Assembly: GCA_027625915.1 (NCBI GenBank)
Contig: JANTQA010000036.1
Coordinates: 7,523,001-7,587,000, forward strand
DNA: 64,000 nucleotides
DNA from: Anaeramoeba flamelloides
Lineage: Eukaryota; Metamonada; Anaeramoebidae
Reading direction: 5' to 3'
Positions 46,931 to 58,949 of the stretch are shown here, one piece after another. A model generated the notes under the pieces. That model ran no database searches and had not been told where the DNA came from. It saw only the letters and a list, made by a program, of their open reading frames with translations. Every line of letters starts with the position of its first letter. Position 1 is the first letter of the stretch. Both the position numbers and the translations under genes were made by a program.

Positions 46931-48162
46931 CTTTAAGGGAATACTAACTCTTATTTATTTTTTTCCAAAGTAAATAGAGTAATTATTTACCTGGGGATAC
47001 AATTAAACCTGATATGCCACTTCTTTTGTCAAATTTAGAGAAATGAATAATCATTTTTAAAAGATTTCATTTTAACCAAATTAAATTTTCAGTCAAAATA
47101 TCTCTGTTACTTTTTTTGTTGGGTTTTTGGATCAAATTAGAACAATAAAAATTTGCAAAAAAATTTAATTTTGAAGAAATCTCACTTTTAGTAATTTCTG
47201 AGAGTCTTTATGAACAAGCAACGTTGTGTCTTTAATCTTATTTTAAAAATACAATAAAAATAAATCAAATATTGTATCCTTGAAGATCTAAAAAAATAGA
47301 ACATTTATTTTATTCTGAACTATTTATTAAATTTCTTGAAATTTAAAAGACTTGTCAATATACTTTTTCCAATATCAAGAGTATCAACATGGAAATGTTT
47401 GTATTAAAATCAGTTATTTGATCATATCTATTATTTTTTTTTTTAATTAGAAATATACATTTGAAATTGTTTTATTTGTTGAAAAATCTTTAAAAAATTG
47501 AGAAATGATTGTAAAATGTATTTTATACATTTAATATTTGGGCTTTTAATGGCTTACTGAAATAATTAAGATTGGTATTATTAATCATTGATTATAAATA
47601 ATCAAATTAAAAAGTATTCCTTTAGATTATAAGTTGAATTTTCCAGGTTTTAAATAAGTATTTCGGGAGAATTTTTAATTCAATTGTTTGGTTCTTTTTC
47701 TCAGATTTTTTCATTCAATCCTGAGAAAAAATTGATTTGAACTGTTCTTTAAATCAAAAAATTATATTTTTTACAAGTTTAAAATAATTATTATAATTTT
47801 TTTTTTATCAAGTTGATTTTTTAAAATGTGTTAATTTTAAGAACTTAATGGTTTCGTTTTTAAAGTGTATTTTTATACAGTTCCTTTACAAGCAATAAGA
47901 TTTTAATCTTCTGTCAAAGAAAATTATTTTTGTTTAAATAATTCAGAAATATGTTCAATTTTGAACTTTTCAAAAATGAGAAAAATGTATCAGACTTTTT
48001 AAAAACAATAATTCATTTCTGAAAATAGTATTAAAAAGTAACTTATGTGTTGTAGTTATCAGATTTTTACTTTGTTTTTCAATTTCAAGATACCGTAAAA
48101 TTTTTTTTAATTTGTTAGTAAATTTACTAAAAGATTTTTTTTAGTTGACTATTCCCTTAAAG
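46931..48162 (+). repeat. Repeat family C, copy C2b with inverted termini
   Basis: Starts CTTTAAGGGAATA and ends TATTCCCTTAAAG, a 13-bp perfect inverted repeat enclosing 1.23 kb. The interior matches C1 and C2a. No coding frame was recognised. Confidence 0.68.
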
Positions 48163-48937
48163 ACGATTTCATCTTAACCTTTCAAATAAGGTAAAAATCA
48201 AGAATCAGACCAAAAGTGGAAGTAATTCACTAAAAATACAGAATGTGTACAACGTGTATGTGTAATGATTGTCGTAATATTTTAAGAAATCTTGACTATT
48301 GTTGAGTTTTAATAAACTGGAAAAATAGTTGAAATTTAAAGCTTCTTAGGTAAAACAAAATTGTGAAATTGAATGAACTTTCACAATTCTGAGAAAATCT
48401 AAAATTATTCAAAGTTCCAAGTCTTTTCTTTGAACAAGGAAAGTAACAAGACAAAACTCTATTCTTTGAGTTTATTGTTCGGATTTTTCAAATTTATTCC
48501 AACTATTCGATTTATTTACTAACAAAGTACAAAGTGAAGAAATTCTATCAATAATTATTTTATTATCTTTTGAAGTTCTTTTTTAATTGTGTAATTGAAA
48601 CTTGTCAATGTACAATAATTATCAAAATACAAAAAAACATGATCTTTGACAAAAAAGTTTTATTTTAGGCTTTTCTGATATTTTAAAAAATTAGTTACAA
48701 TTCACCAATTAAGTAATTCGCTATAATAAGTTTTCTTGAAATTAAATTTAAAGTTTTTATTTAAATTCACAAATTTAGAAAACTCATTTCTTTTAATAAT
48801 ATTTAGAATTTGACTTCATAGAGTTCAACACTTGAAAATAAGGCTTAATTTTTTAAAATAATCACTCAATGTTGCTAATTTTTACAAGAAATTTAATACT
48901 TTTGTATTTCATTTTTTTATCAAAATCTTAAATCCAA

Positions 48938-51730
48938 ATGTCAAAATCTGGTCACAATTCCAATCCATTTGAGGTACTCAAACAACCACGTAAAGACAAA
49001 CCTTTAAAGATTAACAAATCTGATCTTAAAAGAAAAGAAAAGGAGATTGAAAAACAAGAACAAAGAGCAATCTCAAAAAAACAAACAGAAAAGAAAAATG
49101 ACAACACTAAAACCCAAAAAAAAACCAATAAAAGAGAAAAAGATCGCCAAAGCGGATCCGGCCTTAGGTATATTGTTTTTTTTTTTATTTTTATTTGCTT
49201 CTTTCAATTTGTCATCTTTTTTTTCTTAATTTTTTTTTTATTTATTTTTTATTTATTTTGGAATTTGCTTTGTTTTTTAAAAAAATATTTTTTATTATTT
49301 TTTTTTTGCTTTTCTCAAAATTTTTCAAACTCTTTTTTTGTTTCTTCTAATTTTAAAACCAAGACTGGATTTTTTTTTTTTATTTTGTGTGGTTTACTTA
49401 AAAGATCTAACGATTATGAATTTTTTCTTTTTTTATTTCTTTCTTTTTTATATCACATTACTTTTAATTTTTAAAATTCTTTTGTAACCTAAATAACCTC
49501 ACTCAAAGAAATAATGTAAAAAAACAAGGAAAAGGAAGAAACAACTGGGGAAAAGAAGGAGACGGTCAAGATATGACAAGTAAAGAATTCCAAAAAGGAC
49601 TTCCAATGAATGAAGAAGAGAAAAAAAAAAGAGAAGAAGAAGAAAAAAAACAAAAAGAACAAGAAGAATTAGAAAAGAATTACGTAAACTTGGATGAATT
49701 TATGAAAAAGAAAAAAACAAAAAATACCAATTTAAAAAAATTAAAATCAAGAAAAGCAGACACAAACCAAACAAAAGATTTTGTTGTTCTTAAAAAAACC
49801 GAAAAAGAAGAAGAAGAATTCGTAAGCCTTTATTCATTTCAATCCACCAATTCTTTATTTTATTTTATTTTTATTTTTTTGTGATTAAATAAGTAATCAT
49901 TTTCTCAAACTAAAACCAGACAACCGAAAAATGATTACTATTGTTTATTAATTACAACAAATTAAAATATTTCGATATTGTGAAATTGAAATCTGATTCT
50001 TGGAAGGTTGAAGAAATACTGGTAATTTAATTGCCTAACAAATGGAAAAAAAAAATTTTCACTTCCAAACCCTTATTTTTCTTTTAAATAGAGTTTTCAA
50101 ACAAGTAGGATGTAATTTTAGACTCTATTTAAAAAAGTAAATGAAAATGAACTTTTAATTTTTTCCCAATTATTCACCAAATACCAGTGTAAGTGGCTGT
50201 AAAAAAATCTGTCAAGCTATTTTAAAAAAAATGTGGATTAAAAATTTTAAAAAGTGTTACTCAAACTATTTGACTCATTCTTTGAAGTAATGTGAGCAAC
50301 ACTTTAGAAACTTTTTAAAACTATACAGACACTTTTTTAAAACTTTGATTTTTCACTTTTTTAAAAGGAAGGTATTGAAATAAAATTTATATTTGTTTAA
50401 AAAATCTACACTTCATTTCTAAGAATTGATCATGTGACATCTTTCAGTGGAATACCTAATTTCAATGTTTTTTGATCTTTCCAAATCAAAATTTTTTACA
50501 TTACATCTGTTTTCAAAAAAATCAGGAATAAACCTTTTTTTAAAAAAGGTGATGTTTACAAGTTTTCAAAGTGTTGCTCACATTACTTCAAAGAATGAGT
50601 TAAATAATTTGAGTAACACTTTTTAAAACTTTTAGTCCTCACTTTTTTTTACACAACTGCATATTATATCGTTTCATATTTTGACTTTAAATACCAATGG
50701 ATTTTTAGAAAAAATATGGTAAAAAACAAAACTTTGAATCTAAATTCCATTTGTTAGTTTTGAATAAAAAAAAAAAAAATGATTTGGTTTGTTTGTGTTT
50801 TATTTTAAATATTCCTGAAAACTTAATTCTTCCAAAAAATTCTTTGTATGATTGATAAATTCAAACAAAATTTTCAAACATTTTTTTTTTCAATTTCCAT
50901 TTTACTAAATAAGATCACTCTACTTTCAAAACATTTCATTTCAAAGGATTTACCCAAAATCAACCAATTTACAACTTTTATTTGTATTTAAAGCAATAGA
51001 GTTGTTTATTTATCATTATTCAAAGTCCAGTAGAAACATACAAATAATGGCAACCGAACAAAAAATTTTAAATAATTTTGTTTAAAATTTCACAGGATTA
51101 AAATTGCCAAAAAGTACATATTTGAAAAAAATTTTATTACAAAACATCAAATACCACATAAAATAAAAAAATTCAAATATCTTTAATTTAAACAAGAATC
51201 ATTTTTTCAAAAGTTTTGTAAATAGTTGTTGTTTAGTTTTTATTTCAATAACCAAAAAAAAAAATTTTGAAATTCAAATAGGATTTTTATCACATATTAA
51301 CTTTTAAATTTTTTTTATTTATCTCTTTCATCTTTTTTAATAATTAACAATAAAAAAGGGTCTTTTAAAAAAGAAAACAAAGAAAAAAGCCAACAAAAAA
51401 AGCAGAAAAAAAAAAACAACTGTTGAAATTGACGTACCAGAGATCCAACGCAACAACAGAGGACGGGGCAGAGGAAGAGGACGGGGCAGAGGAAGAGGAC
51501 GAGGACGAGGAAGAGGAAGAGGACGAGGAAGAGGTCAAAAATTTGAAAAAGGACAAAAACCAAATGAAAAGCAACAAACCCAAAAGAAAAGCCAAAACCA
51601 AAAAGGTAATCAAAAGAAGGCACCACAAAACAACAGAAAAAAAATAAAAACACAACCTAAAACTAAAAAAGATAACAAGGCACCAAGAATCGATAATGAA
51701 GAAGATTTCCCTTCATTAAAAAAAAACTAA
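48938..51730 (+). CDS. SERBP1/HABP4/Stm1-like ribosome- and mRNA-binding protein, three exons
   Basis: Exons are 48938-49167, 49509-49821 and 51359-51730: 915 nt, 304 residues. Introns of 341 and 1,537 nt have GT...AG ends and keep frame (AG|A forms an Arg codon at junction 1; junction 2 is phase 0). This family clamps ribosomes in the dormant state and binds mRNA in the cytoplasm. Evidence in order: N-terminal NPFEVL, as in SERBP1/Stm1; a basic Lys-rich stretch; SGSGLRNN...GKGRNNWGKEGD across junction 1, matching SERBP1 'SGLKGEDKRGGSGSHNWG'; NYVNLDEFMKKKK, the 'TLDEWKAL' box; DFVVLKK, its 'fvLhK'; an RG box of 13 consecutive RG pairs; and the tail RIDNEEDFPSLKKN, the family's 'F P A L' end. 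No single piece would be convincing alone, but the order is diagnostic. The exon 3 acceptor could be one of several nearby AGs; I took the first. Confidence 0.88.
50221..50652. repeat. Element I: foldback element in SERBP1-like intron 2
   Basis: Arms 50221-50313 and 50561-50652 are reverse complements with about eight differences; both contain TCATTCTTTGAAGTAATGTG or its complement and GAGCAACACTTT. The spacer is about 247 bp. It lies entirely within the 1.54-kb intron. A smaller hairpin (TTTTAAATAGAGT / ACTCTATTTAAAA) precedes it at about 50090-50136. Confidence 0.78.
51461..51538 (+). repeat. Tandem RG-codon repeat encoding the RG box
   Basis: AGAGGA / CGGGGC / CGAGGA hexamers encode 13 Arg-Gly pairs. 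The first 48 nt contain two near-identical 24-nt units, a sign of replication-slippage expansion. Local GC is far above the window average. Confidence 0.8.
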
Positions 51731-53924
51731 ATTGAGAAAATGATCAAGAAGAAAAAACAGGGAAAATGAAAAGTGTGCAACCAATTAAAGTGAATTTGAA
51801 AAACTATAAAAAAAACAAATGAAAAAGCTTTCTTTTTCATTTTAATTTTTATTTAGATTTGTTTTTCTTTTTATGGTTTCAATAATTTTTAGAGTTATTT
51901 GAATAACAATAAAAATAAAAAAAAATTAGTAAATCAGGTATTTATTGATCAAAACGCTTTAAAAGATAAAAAATTTTTTTTATCTTTATCAAATTTTAGT
52001 TTTTTTTTTTTTTTTCAAAAACTAAATTAGAGAATATATTTGAGAATTAATAATAACTTTAAATTCAAGATTTTAGTATTTGATGCTAGAAACCTAAAAA
52101 TAATTAATTGGTGGACAGTTTATTGTTTATCTATGAGTATTTGTTCCTTTAAGAAACAATCTGTTAAGAAAGATCCTTTTTTTTTTTTTTTGATTTTATT
52201 TTTTTTTGAAAGTTAATTGATTTTGTTTAATGTTTTGGTTTAGAACACGATTTGCTTTTTAAGGTATTGTTTTGTTTGTGATCCGTTGGCTGCATTCTTA
52301 CCCAATTTTTTCATTTTTAAGGATTCTTTTGAATCGGTTATTTATTTGGGGTTGTGAAAAATTGAAAAATCAATTGATCTTTTGATTATTGTATTAAAAA
52401 AAAAATAAGATAACAAATTTAAAACCCAATTTCATCCGTAACCTTCGACTAACCAAATTTTTGATAATTAAGTGAAATGTAATTTATAAAAAACAATTCT
52501 TTTGAAAAAAATTAAATTAAAAGATCAAAATTCACGTTTTTTCAATATTGGTGAAAAAAACATAGGTAAGAGGTAAAGGATATATTATAAAAATGTAAAC
52601 TAATTTTTTATTAATTGATAATTAATTAAATTGATAAAAAAAATTTTTCAATTTAATTTGTAAAATTATTTGAACAAACTTTCCTGTTTTCCTTCTAATA
52701 ACATATTTCTCAAAAAGTTTTTCAGATTAATAAAACACAAAATTTCTGTCAAATTGGGCATTGATTTTTAAGAAGAAGTTTTTATATTGTTCTTAAATGA
52801 TTGAAAATGATTTTTTTTAGATTACTTGAACAATTTTTGAGAGAAGGTGGAAAATTTGAGCCAACCTTGTTCTTTGTAAAAATAACCATTTAATGTACCT
52901 TATTACACGATTTGCTATATAATAAAAGAAAAAAAAAAAATTGCAGTAAAGTGAATAATTAATAAAAATCGAGAAGGAAAAATTGAAAAATAAACAAAAA
53001 GTAGAATTCATTTTTTTTATAAATAATTTCTATTTTTATACAACCTTTTAATCATTATTTTTTTTTCAACTTTGTTTTAATTTCTTTTTCCCCGCAAATT
53101 AAACTCTTTCTTCACTTCAATATTTTTTAGAATAAGTAATTAGAATAATATAATTGACATTAATTAAAGATAAAAATAGCTTACTATTTATTAATCACAT
53201 CAATACATTTAACTAATCCTTAATTACTAATAAAATTTCAACAAATTAAACGCAGTATTTTTTATTTGTTGACTTCATCATGTATCACAACCACTTTTTA
53301 TCCAATTAGAAGTATTTTTTTCTTTCATATCGAAAGAAAATGTTTGGTATAAAAAAAAATAATACTTTATTACTTGAATGCTATTTAATATCAATTTTCG
53401 CAAAATTATCAAAAAAGAGATTTTTTTGTTACTATTTTTGATTTTAGGGGTATTTCAAATTTTTTTGGAATAGCCTTTATCTATTTATTATTTAGATTAC
53501 GAGTTTTTCAACAAAAAGGAAAATTAAAAAAAAAAAAAAAATCAAATTTAAAAAGAATATACAATCGATCGAAAAGAAATTTGATGAATTCAGATCTCTA
53601 ACAATAGAAATCAAGATACTTTATTTTTTTATTTTCAGCCTTGAAAAAGATTTTTTTTCTAAACTTGAAACAAAAAAATATATTATTTTATAAGCTATTA
53701 AGATTTTTTTTACAATTTAACCACTCTTCCAAACAATTATATATATATATATATATATATATTATTATTTTAAATTTAAAGTCGAATTTTCAACAGATCA
53801 AAAAAAAAATCCATATGTTTGAATATTTTTTTGTAAAAATTCGAAAGGGAAAATACTATCAAAAAAAAAAAAAATGTAAATAAATATTTTGTTTAAAATT
53901 CATTGCTACTAAACTCTATTTCAA

Positions 53925-54440
53925 AATTATTTCAAAACCAAAATTCATTTTTTGAAAAAAAAAAAATCTAATTTAATCAATTATAAAAGAAAATTCAAAT
54001 TAGAACCATTCATTGATTTAAATAAAAAAAATTGTTTATAAATTACAATACTCACCAAACAGAATATCAATAATAATCAATACAAATGAAAAAAAAACAA
54101 GGATGTGTTAAAAATTTCAGAGAAATGCTAAAAAAATAATGCATTTATATTTTTTTTTAAATTCTATTAGGAATTGTGATCAATTAAATGGCTAAATACC
54201 TTGAACTAATGTTATTTCAGTAATTCTATTTAGAAAAACTCATTTTTAACTGAATATGAAACGGTTTGTAACCATAATTGATTGAATGAAATAGGTTACT
54301 TAATTAAAAAATAAATTGAAAAAAAAAAAAAAACTAAAATATGAAAAAATGGTTAATATAGTTTAAAAAAAATCAAAATTATTTCCAATTTTGATGAAAT
54401 TTTATTATTATGGGCGTTTTTGGAACCCATTTTCAAAAAT
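53925..54440 (+). repeat. Repeat family B, copy B3
   Basis: Matches B1 through TTAGAACCATTCA, GATGTGTTAAAAATTTC and TCTATTAGGAATTGTGATCA. The left inverted repeat is lost; the right one is retained in degenerate form. Confidence 0.6.
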
Positions 54441-54969
54441 TGTCTTCACTTTTGAGAATATTTTTTCAGAGTATAAGTTTTCAAAATCATAAATATACTC
54501 TTGAAAGTATCAAAATAATTACTTAAATGTTTGTTAGGCTTTAGATTTATACTTTTTTTAGTTCAATAAAATAACAAAAAACTGAGATTTAATGTCTCAG
54601 TATAGGAAAGAATTGTTTATTATATATTCAAGATTTCTGGTTCTTTTGCTTTGATGATCTGGATTTGAATGTGAACATAAAAAAATGTAATTTTTTTATT
54701 TTTTTTTGTTCCCATTCCAAAGAAAAACAAGTAAATTCACACCTTTTGACTGATATTTAGATTATTTTGAATTTTTCAAAATACAAATGATAATTTTTAT
54801 TTTTTTTTTCACTTTTTAGTAAAATATTCTGATGGTTTATTGGACCAAAAAAGTGAATCAAGAGTTAAGCAAAACTGGATTCTAATCAAATATATTTATT
54901 TTAGATTCATTAAAATAAATTCTAAAAAAAAAAAAAAAACAGTATTCCTGATGATAAAGATATAAAATA

Positions 54970-55660
54970 TTTTTCAAACAAAAGGGCACACCTCTCAAAT
55001 AGTCAATATCATCGAATTTGATTGTTAATAAGATAATTACTTATTGGCGATTTTCATTTTAATTATTCATTTTTTCATTTTTTGCCTTTTTTATTTTTGG
55101 ATATTGAACAGTTGGAAAATGAAAAAGCAAGATCAGAAAAAACCAATTTGGAAATAATCTACCTGTGTATAAACTAAAACAGTTTAAGTTTGATTTCGAA
55201 TGAGTTAGAAATAGGAATTAAGAAAGACCATTATTGGATTGATGCATGGAACAAAGAAAAGAGAAATAAAGAAAAAACATTCCAACAAAATACCAGATGA
55301 ATTGTGGCTTTATATTGAATATGAGACTTTAAAGAACAAAAGTTTGACGTGTAAAGAATTATCAATAAAATGTTGAGAACTTTTTTCCCAATTCGCCTTG
55401 TTCAAAGGTTTTTATTGGGTTTATAATTTTTTTCATTACAATTTACAAAACGAGATTTCTCATTTCAAATAAAAGGGCACACCGATTTTTAAAATATTGA
55501 ATTATAATTTTTATTGTTTAGTTTTAATGAGTTTTAAAGATTCAGTTGAGTGTTTTTTTATGTTTTAAAGCGTTTCTTAGATTTTAGAATGATACAACAA
55601 TTAATTTGATTCAGTTATGAATAATTCTTAAAATTTTTTGTTCCCTTTTATTTGAAAAAG
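54970..55660. mobile_element. Possible decayed transposon with coding fossil
   Basis: TTTTCAAACAAAAGGGCACA at 54971, TTTCAAATAAAAGGGCACAC at 55463 and an inverted TTCCCTTTTATTTGAAAAAG at 55641 look like terminal or subterminal repeats. Between them (55100-55380) are short coding-like stretches in more than one frame, such as EIGIKKDHYWIDAWNKEK and IPDELWLYIEYETLKNKSLT. They look like pieces of one decayed protein of unknown family. An HTH-like character of the second piece is a guess. Confidence 0.35.
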
Positions 55661-55794
55661 AGTTTAGAATATATCAATGAACTATTTTGTAATTCAGAGT
55701 ATTATTTTTTATAATTTTACTACTATTATGTAAAAAAGGTTTTAATTTTTCAATTTTGAATAAAAAGGGGGAAATAACATTTGTGAAGGTGGTG

Positions 55795-56285
55795 TAATAA
55801 ACCATTTCATAGTCAAAGGATACAGTTGTAATGGGTAAATTATATACATTTAAAATTTTTGAAGGGATATTAGAAGAAAACCTTTAATTTTTGTAATTTC
55901 AAAAATCAGAACTTATTCCTTCACTATTTTTATTTTTTTTTTCAATTTTTTTTTGGTGAATGTAAATAGTTTAAAAATTTATTTTTTATTGAAAGATCTA
56001 TAGTTATGAGTAAAAACTTTTAATTTTGAATATTCGTATAAGAGTAAAAAAAAAATTTCGAAAAAAAATATTGATTTTTATTTGAATTTACTTTGATCTT
56101 CAATTGGAGATCATAATGTATTTTCTTATTTTTCTTAATGGGTACTAATAATTATGTATTTTCGATTTTTCATAAAAATATATCGTTAGGTTATAATTTT
56201 TCTTGTTAATATCAACTATTCTCTAATGTATTTTAATCTACTTGTAACTTTTTTGTGCTTTAAATTACAAAAATCAAAAATAATT
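55795..56285 (+). repeat. Repeat family D, copy D4
   Basis: Matches D2/D3: CATAGTCAAAGGATACAGTT, GATCTTCAATTGGAGATCAT and TTTCTTAATGGGTACTAATA. The 3' end is more diverged than in the other copies. Confidence 0.6.
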
Positions 56286-57715
56286 AAGATTTGAAATTTT
56301 TACTTGACCCTGTCAGAAATAAAATTTATATATAATTATACTTTCCAAAGCACTCCAAAAATTATTAGTTATAATAAAATATTGACCTTGGTTTTTATAG
56401 TAGTTGGTATTCCATATCAGCAAGTTTATTGATTTTATAGAATTAATCGAATAGAAATAAATCGAAAAATTTCTATCCCATCCCAAAATGTTGTTCTTCT
56501 TTTAATGTAAAATTTAAAAATAATTCTTTATCTTCTTTTAAAAAAAAGAACAACTAGTATTAAATAAAATTATTTTATAAATATGTTGTAATATACCCGA
56601 AATATACTTAACTTTATGTTATTTAAATTTCTCTTACAAAGGTATAATCCAAATTTTATAAACATTGTATATTACTTTTATGATTAACAACTTATTTATT
56701 GACTTAAAAGAATGGTTTGTGAACATATTGTGTGAAAATGTGATATTTTTGTTTTTTGTCAAATTTTCTAAATTGGAATTGAGTACTTTTTTTCATTTTG
56801 AAAAATTAAAATTGTGATAAACCTACCGGAAAATAGTTTTTGAGTCACCTCGGATATAGAAACTTGAAAAAAAAAATATTATTCATTGTTCTATTTGTGA
56901 AAAGAACCTAAAGTAAACCAAGAGTTGATTCTTAAATTTTTTGATTTTTTAAACATTTTTTTTTGATTAATTTTTTGTTTTTATTAAATTAGGTTTTTGG
57001 AATCTAGAAATGTGTTTATGGGGATCATTGAAATTAATCAAAGAGTAAACCAAAAAACAAGAACCTGGAAAAGTATGTATTTTAAACAATATTTTTCTTT
57101 TTGAAGACCAAGAAAGATAGATCACCATTCAAATAAATTTGTTGAAATCAAGAATATTAAAAAAAAATCAATTAAAGTATATCTTCAATTTTTGTTTTCT
57201 TTATCTTCTTAATTTTTATGAATCCAAGCTGTTTTTAACCTTGAATTTCTAACCTCATTACTATTTATTATTACTTTTTTTCAAAATATTTTTTCACAAA
57301 TTTGCTACCTAAATTCAATTTTCAAATATTTATATCAAATCAAACCAAAACAAAGAATATCATTATATAAAAATAAACTATAGGTATTGAATTATCGAAA
57401 TCACAAAAAAAACTAAAAAATATTCAACCCAAAGGAAATTACAAAATTGATAAAAAATTTTGAACAAGATTCTAGAATTATTTTGAGTTTTCCATTAAAT
57501 TGAAAATAAATGATTATCAAATCAAACAACTATATTATATAAAAGATTTTTTATAGGGAAGAAATTTAAAAAGTATCCTATTTTCTGAACAGCTTCTATA
57601 ATTAGACAAATTCAAGGAAATTACTGACTTACAAATAGGGAATGTTGTAATATATTGAGTTTTTACAATTTTCGAGATAAATAAAAAGTTTAATGTATTT
57701 ATTGAAAATTTGGTA

Positions 57716-57910
57716 CAGTCAGTTCCACTTTTAAGGCACAAACTTTCAGAAAAATTTAAGGAACCAAAAAAACCTCAATTTTAGGCACAAAATTCAGATT
57801 CTAGTAAAATAAATTGTAAAAAAAAAATTACCAATTTTGTACCTTAATTTGAGATTTTTTTGTGCCTTAAATTTTGTTGAAAGTTTGTGCTTTAAAAGTG
57901 GAACTGGCTG
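57716..57910. repeat. Element J: 195-bp Tc1/mariner-type MITE with TA duplication
   Basis: Nearly a complete palindrome: arms 57716-57794 and 57833-57910 differ at about ten positions around a 38-nt centre. The ends read CAGTCAGTTCCACTTTTAAG and its complement (AAGTGGAACTGGCTG). TA flanks both ends (57714-57715 and 57911-57912). A CAGT-type start with a TA duplication is typical of Tc1/mariner elements. Non-coding. Confidence 0.82.
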
Positions 57911-58250
57911 TAATAGTAAATTAAACATGACCATTTTTGATATTTGAGCTCAATGGAATTTTCAATCTAAAATCGTCCAGTAAATACAAATATTTGGTTT
58001 GAAAAAATGTTTTTTTTTTAAAAAAAATGAAAAATTGGTGTTCACCAAATAATTTTTTGTTTAGAAACATTACAAGTTTATTAAGATAATCGGATAATAT
58101 ATTTACTATTACCGAAAATTTATATAAATGTATGGAACTCTTTCTTTATCTCAAAAATTGTAAAAACTCTATATTTTACAACATTCATATTTAGACTAGT
58201 CTAGGATTTTTAAATTTATTTTAAAAATTCTTTTGAAATAGGAAGTACTA

Positions 58251-58949
58251 TTGGCAAAATAATGTGTGTCAGAAAATATGAATCGGTGTTTCAAAATAAA
58301 AAGCCTGTGTTTTTGTTATAGAAGACCTTTACATTAACTAATTAAAGAAACAGACAATAAAATCTCAAGAATATATGATACTGATTTATAAAAATTCTAT
58401 TATTTAAAAAGAAATTCGAAAAAAAGGGATCAAATTGTAAAATTTATCTTAAAAAATAGAGTTAATATAGTAAAAAAATTGCTATCGTCATCTAAAAATC
58501 AAAAAATTTCAAAAAAAAGAGAATAGTATAAAAAATTTTTAACAAAATTCCTTCCTAATGAAAAATTTATATTTTACTCGAAAATATCAAGGAGTAAACC
58601 TCCAAAATTTATTTGAACTTAGATATAAAACTGGATAGTGAATAGTATGTTGTATTGGAACAAGAAGAAAAAAAAGTACATATTATATTCTGACAAATTA
58701 ATTAAAGTAAACCCCATTTCTTCATAATTCTCACATTAAAAATCAAATTTTATAAATAAATAAATAAATATATTAATTGAAGTTATCTATTATAACAAAA
58801 AAATTAGGGTTCAATATTCGGTTCTATACACTATAAATATTTGTTTTTCTTCTAAAAATAAAATAAAAAAAAAGAAAAATAAAAATGAAAAACATTGGGC
58901 CATTTATTATGAAATTTATTTTAGTTGGAAACACATTATTTTGATCATG
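58251..58949 (+). repeat. Repeat family A, copy A6, itself interrupted
   Basis: Left end GGCAAAATAATGTGTGTCAG, then the usual GTGTTTCAAAATAAAAAGCC and internal hairpin remnants. The body breaks off near 58700, and the right terminus ACACATTATTTTGATCA reappears at 58931-58947. About 230 bp of unrelated AT-rich DNA lies between. Confidence 0.65.

Larger units (their letters stand above)
42456..48937. other. Repeat-rich intergenic region
   Basis: Contains B2 with a nested LINE-tailed fragment (42917-43932), D3 (45057-45562) and the tandem C2a/C2b pair (45760-48162). 43.95-45.05 kb and 48.17-48.93 kb show no recognisable element or gene. The start of a 73-codon frame at 43.29 kb lies in the LINE-tailed fragment and is not credible. 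Confidence 0.6.

Noticed and set aside
51365-51655. Ser/Phe-rich and Glu-rich frames overlapping the RG box region
   Set aside because: They are other-frame readings of the SERBP1-like exon 3, whose RG box and FPSL tail are in the third frame and match the family.
53641-53883. An 80-codon frame near a (TA)n run
   Set aside because: The frame contains the TA microsatellite (YIYIYI) and Lys runs and has no codon bias or homologous block.
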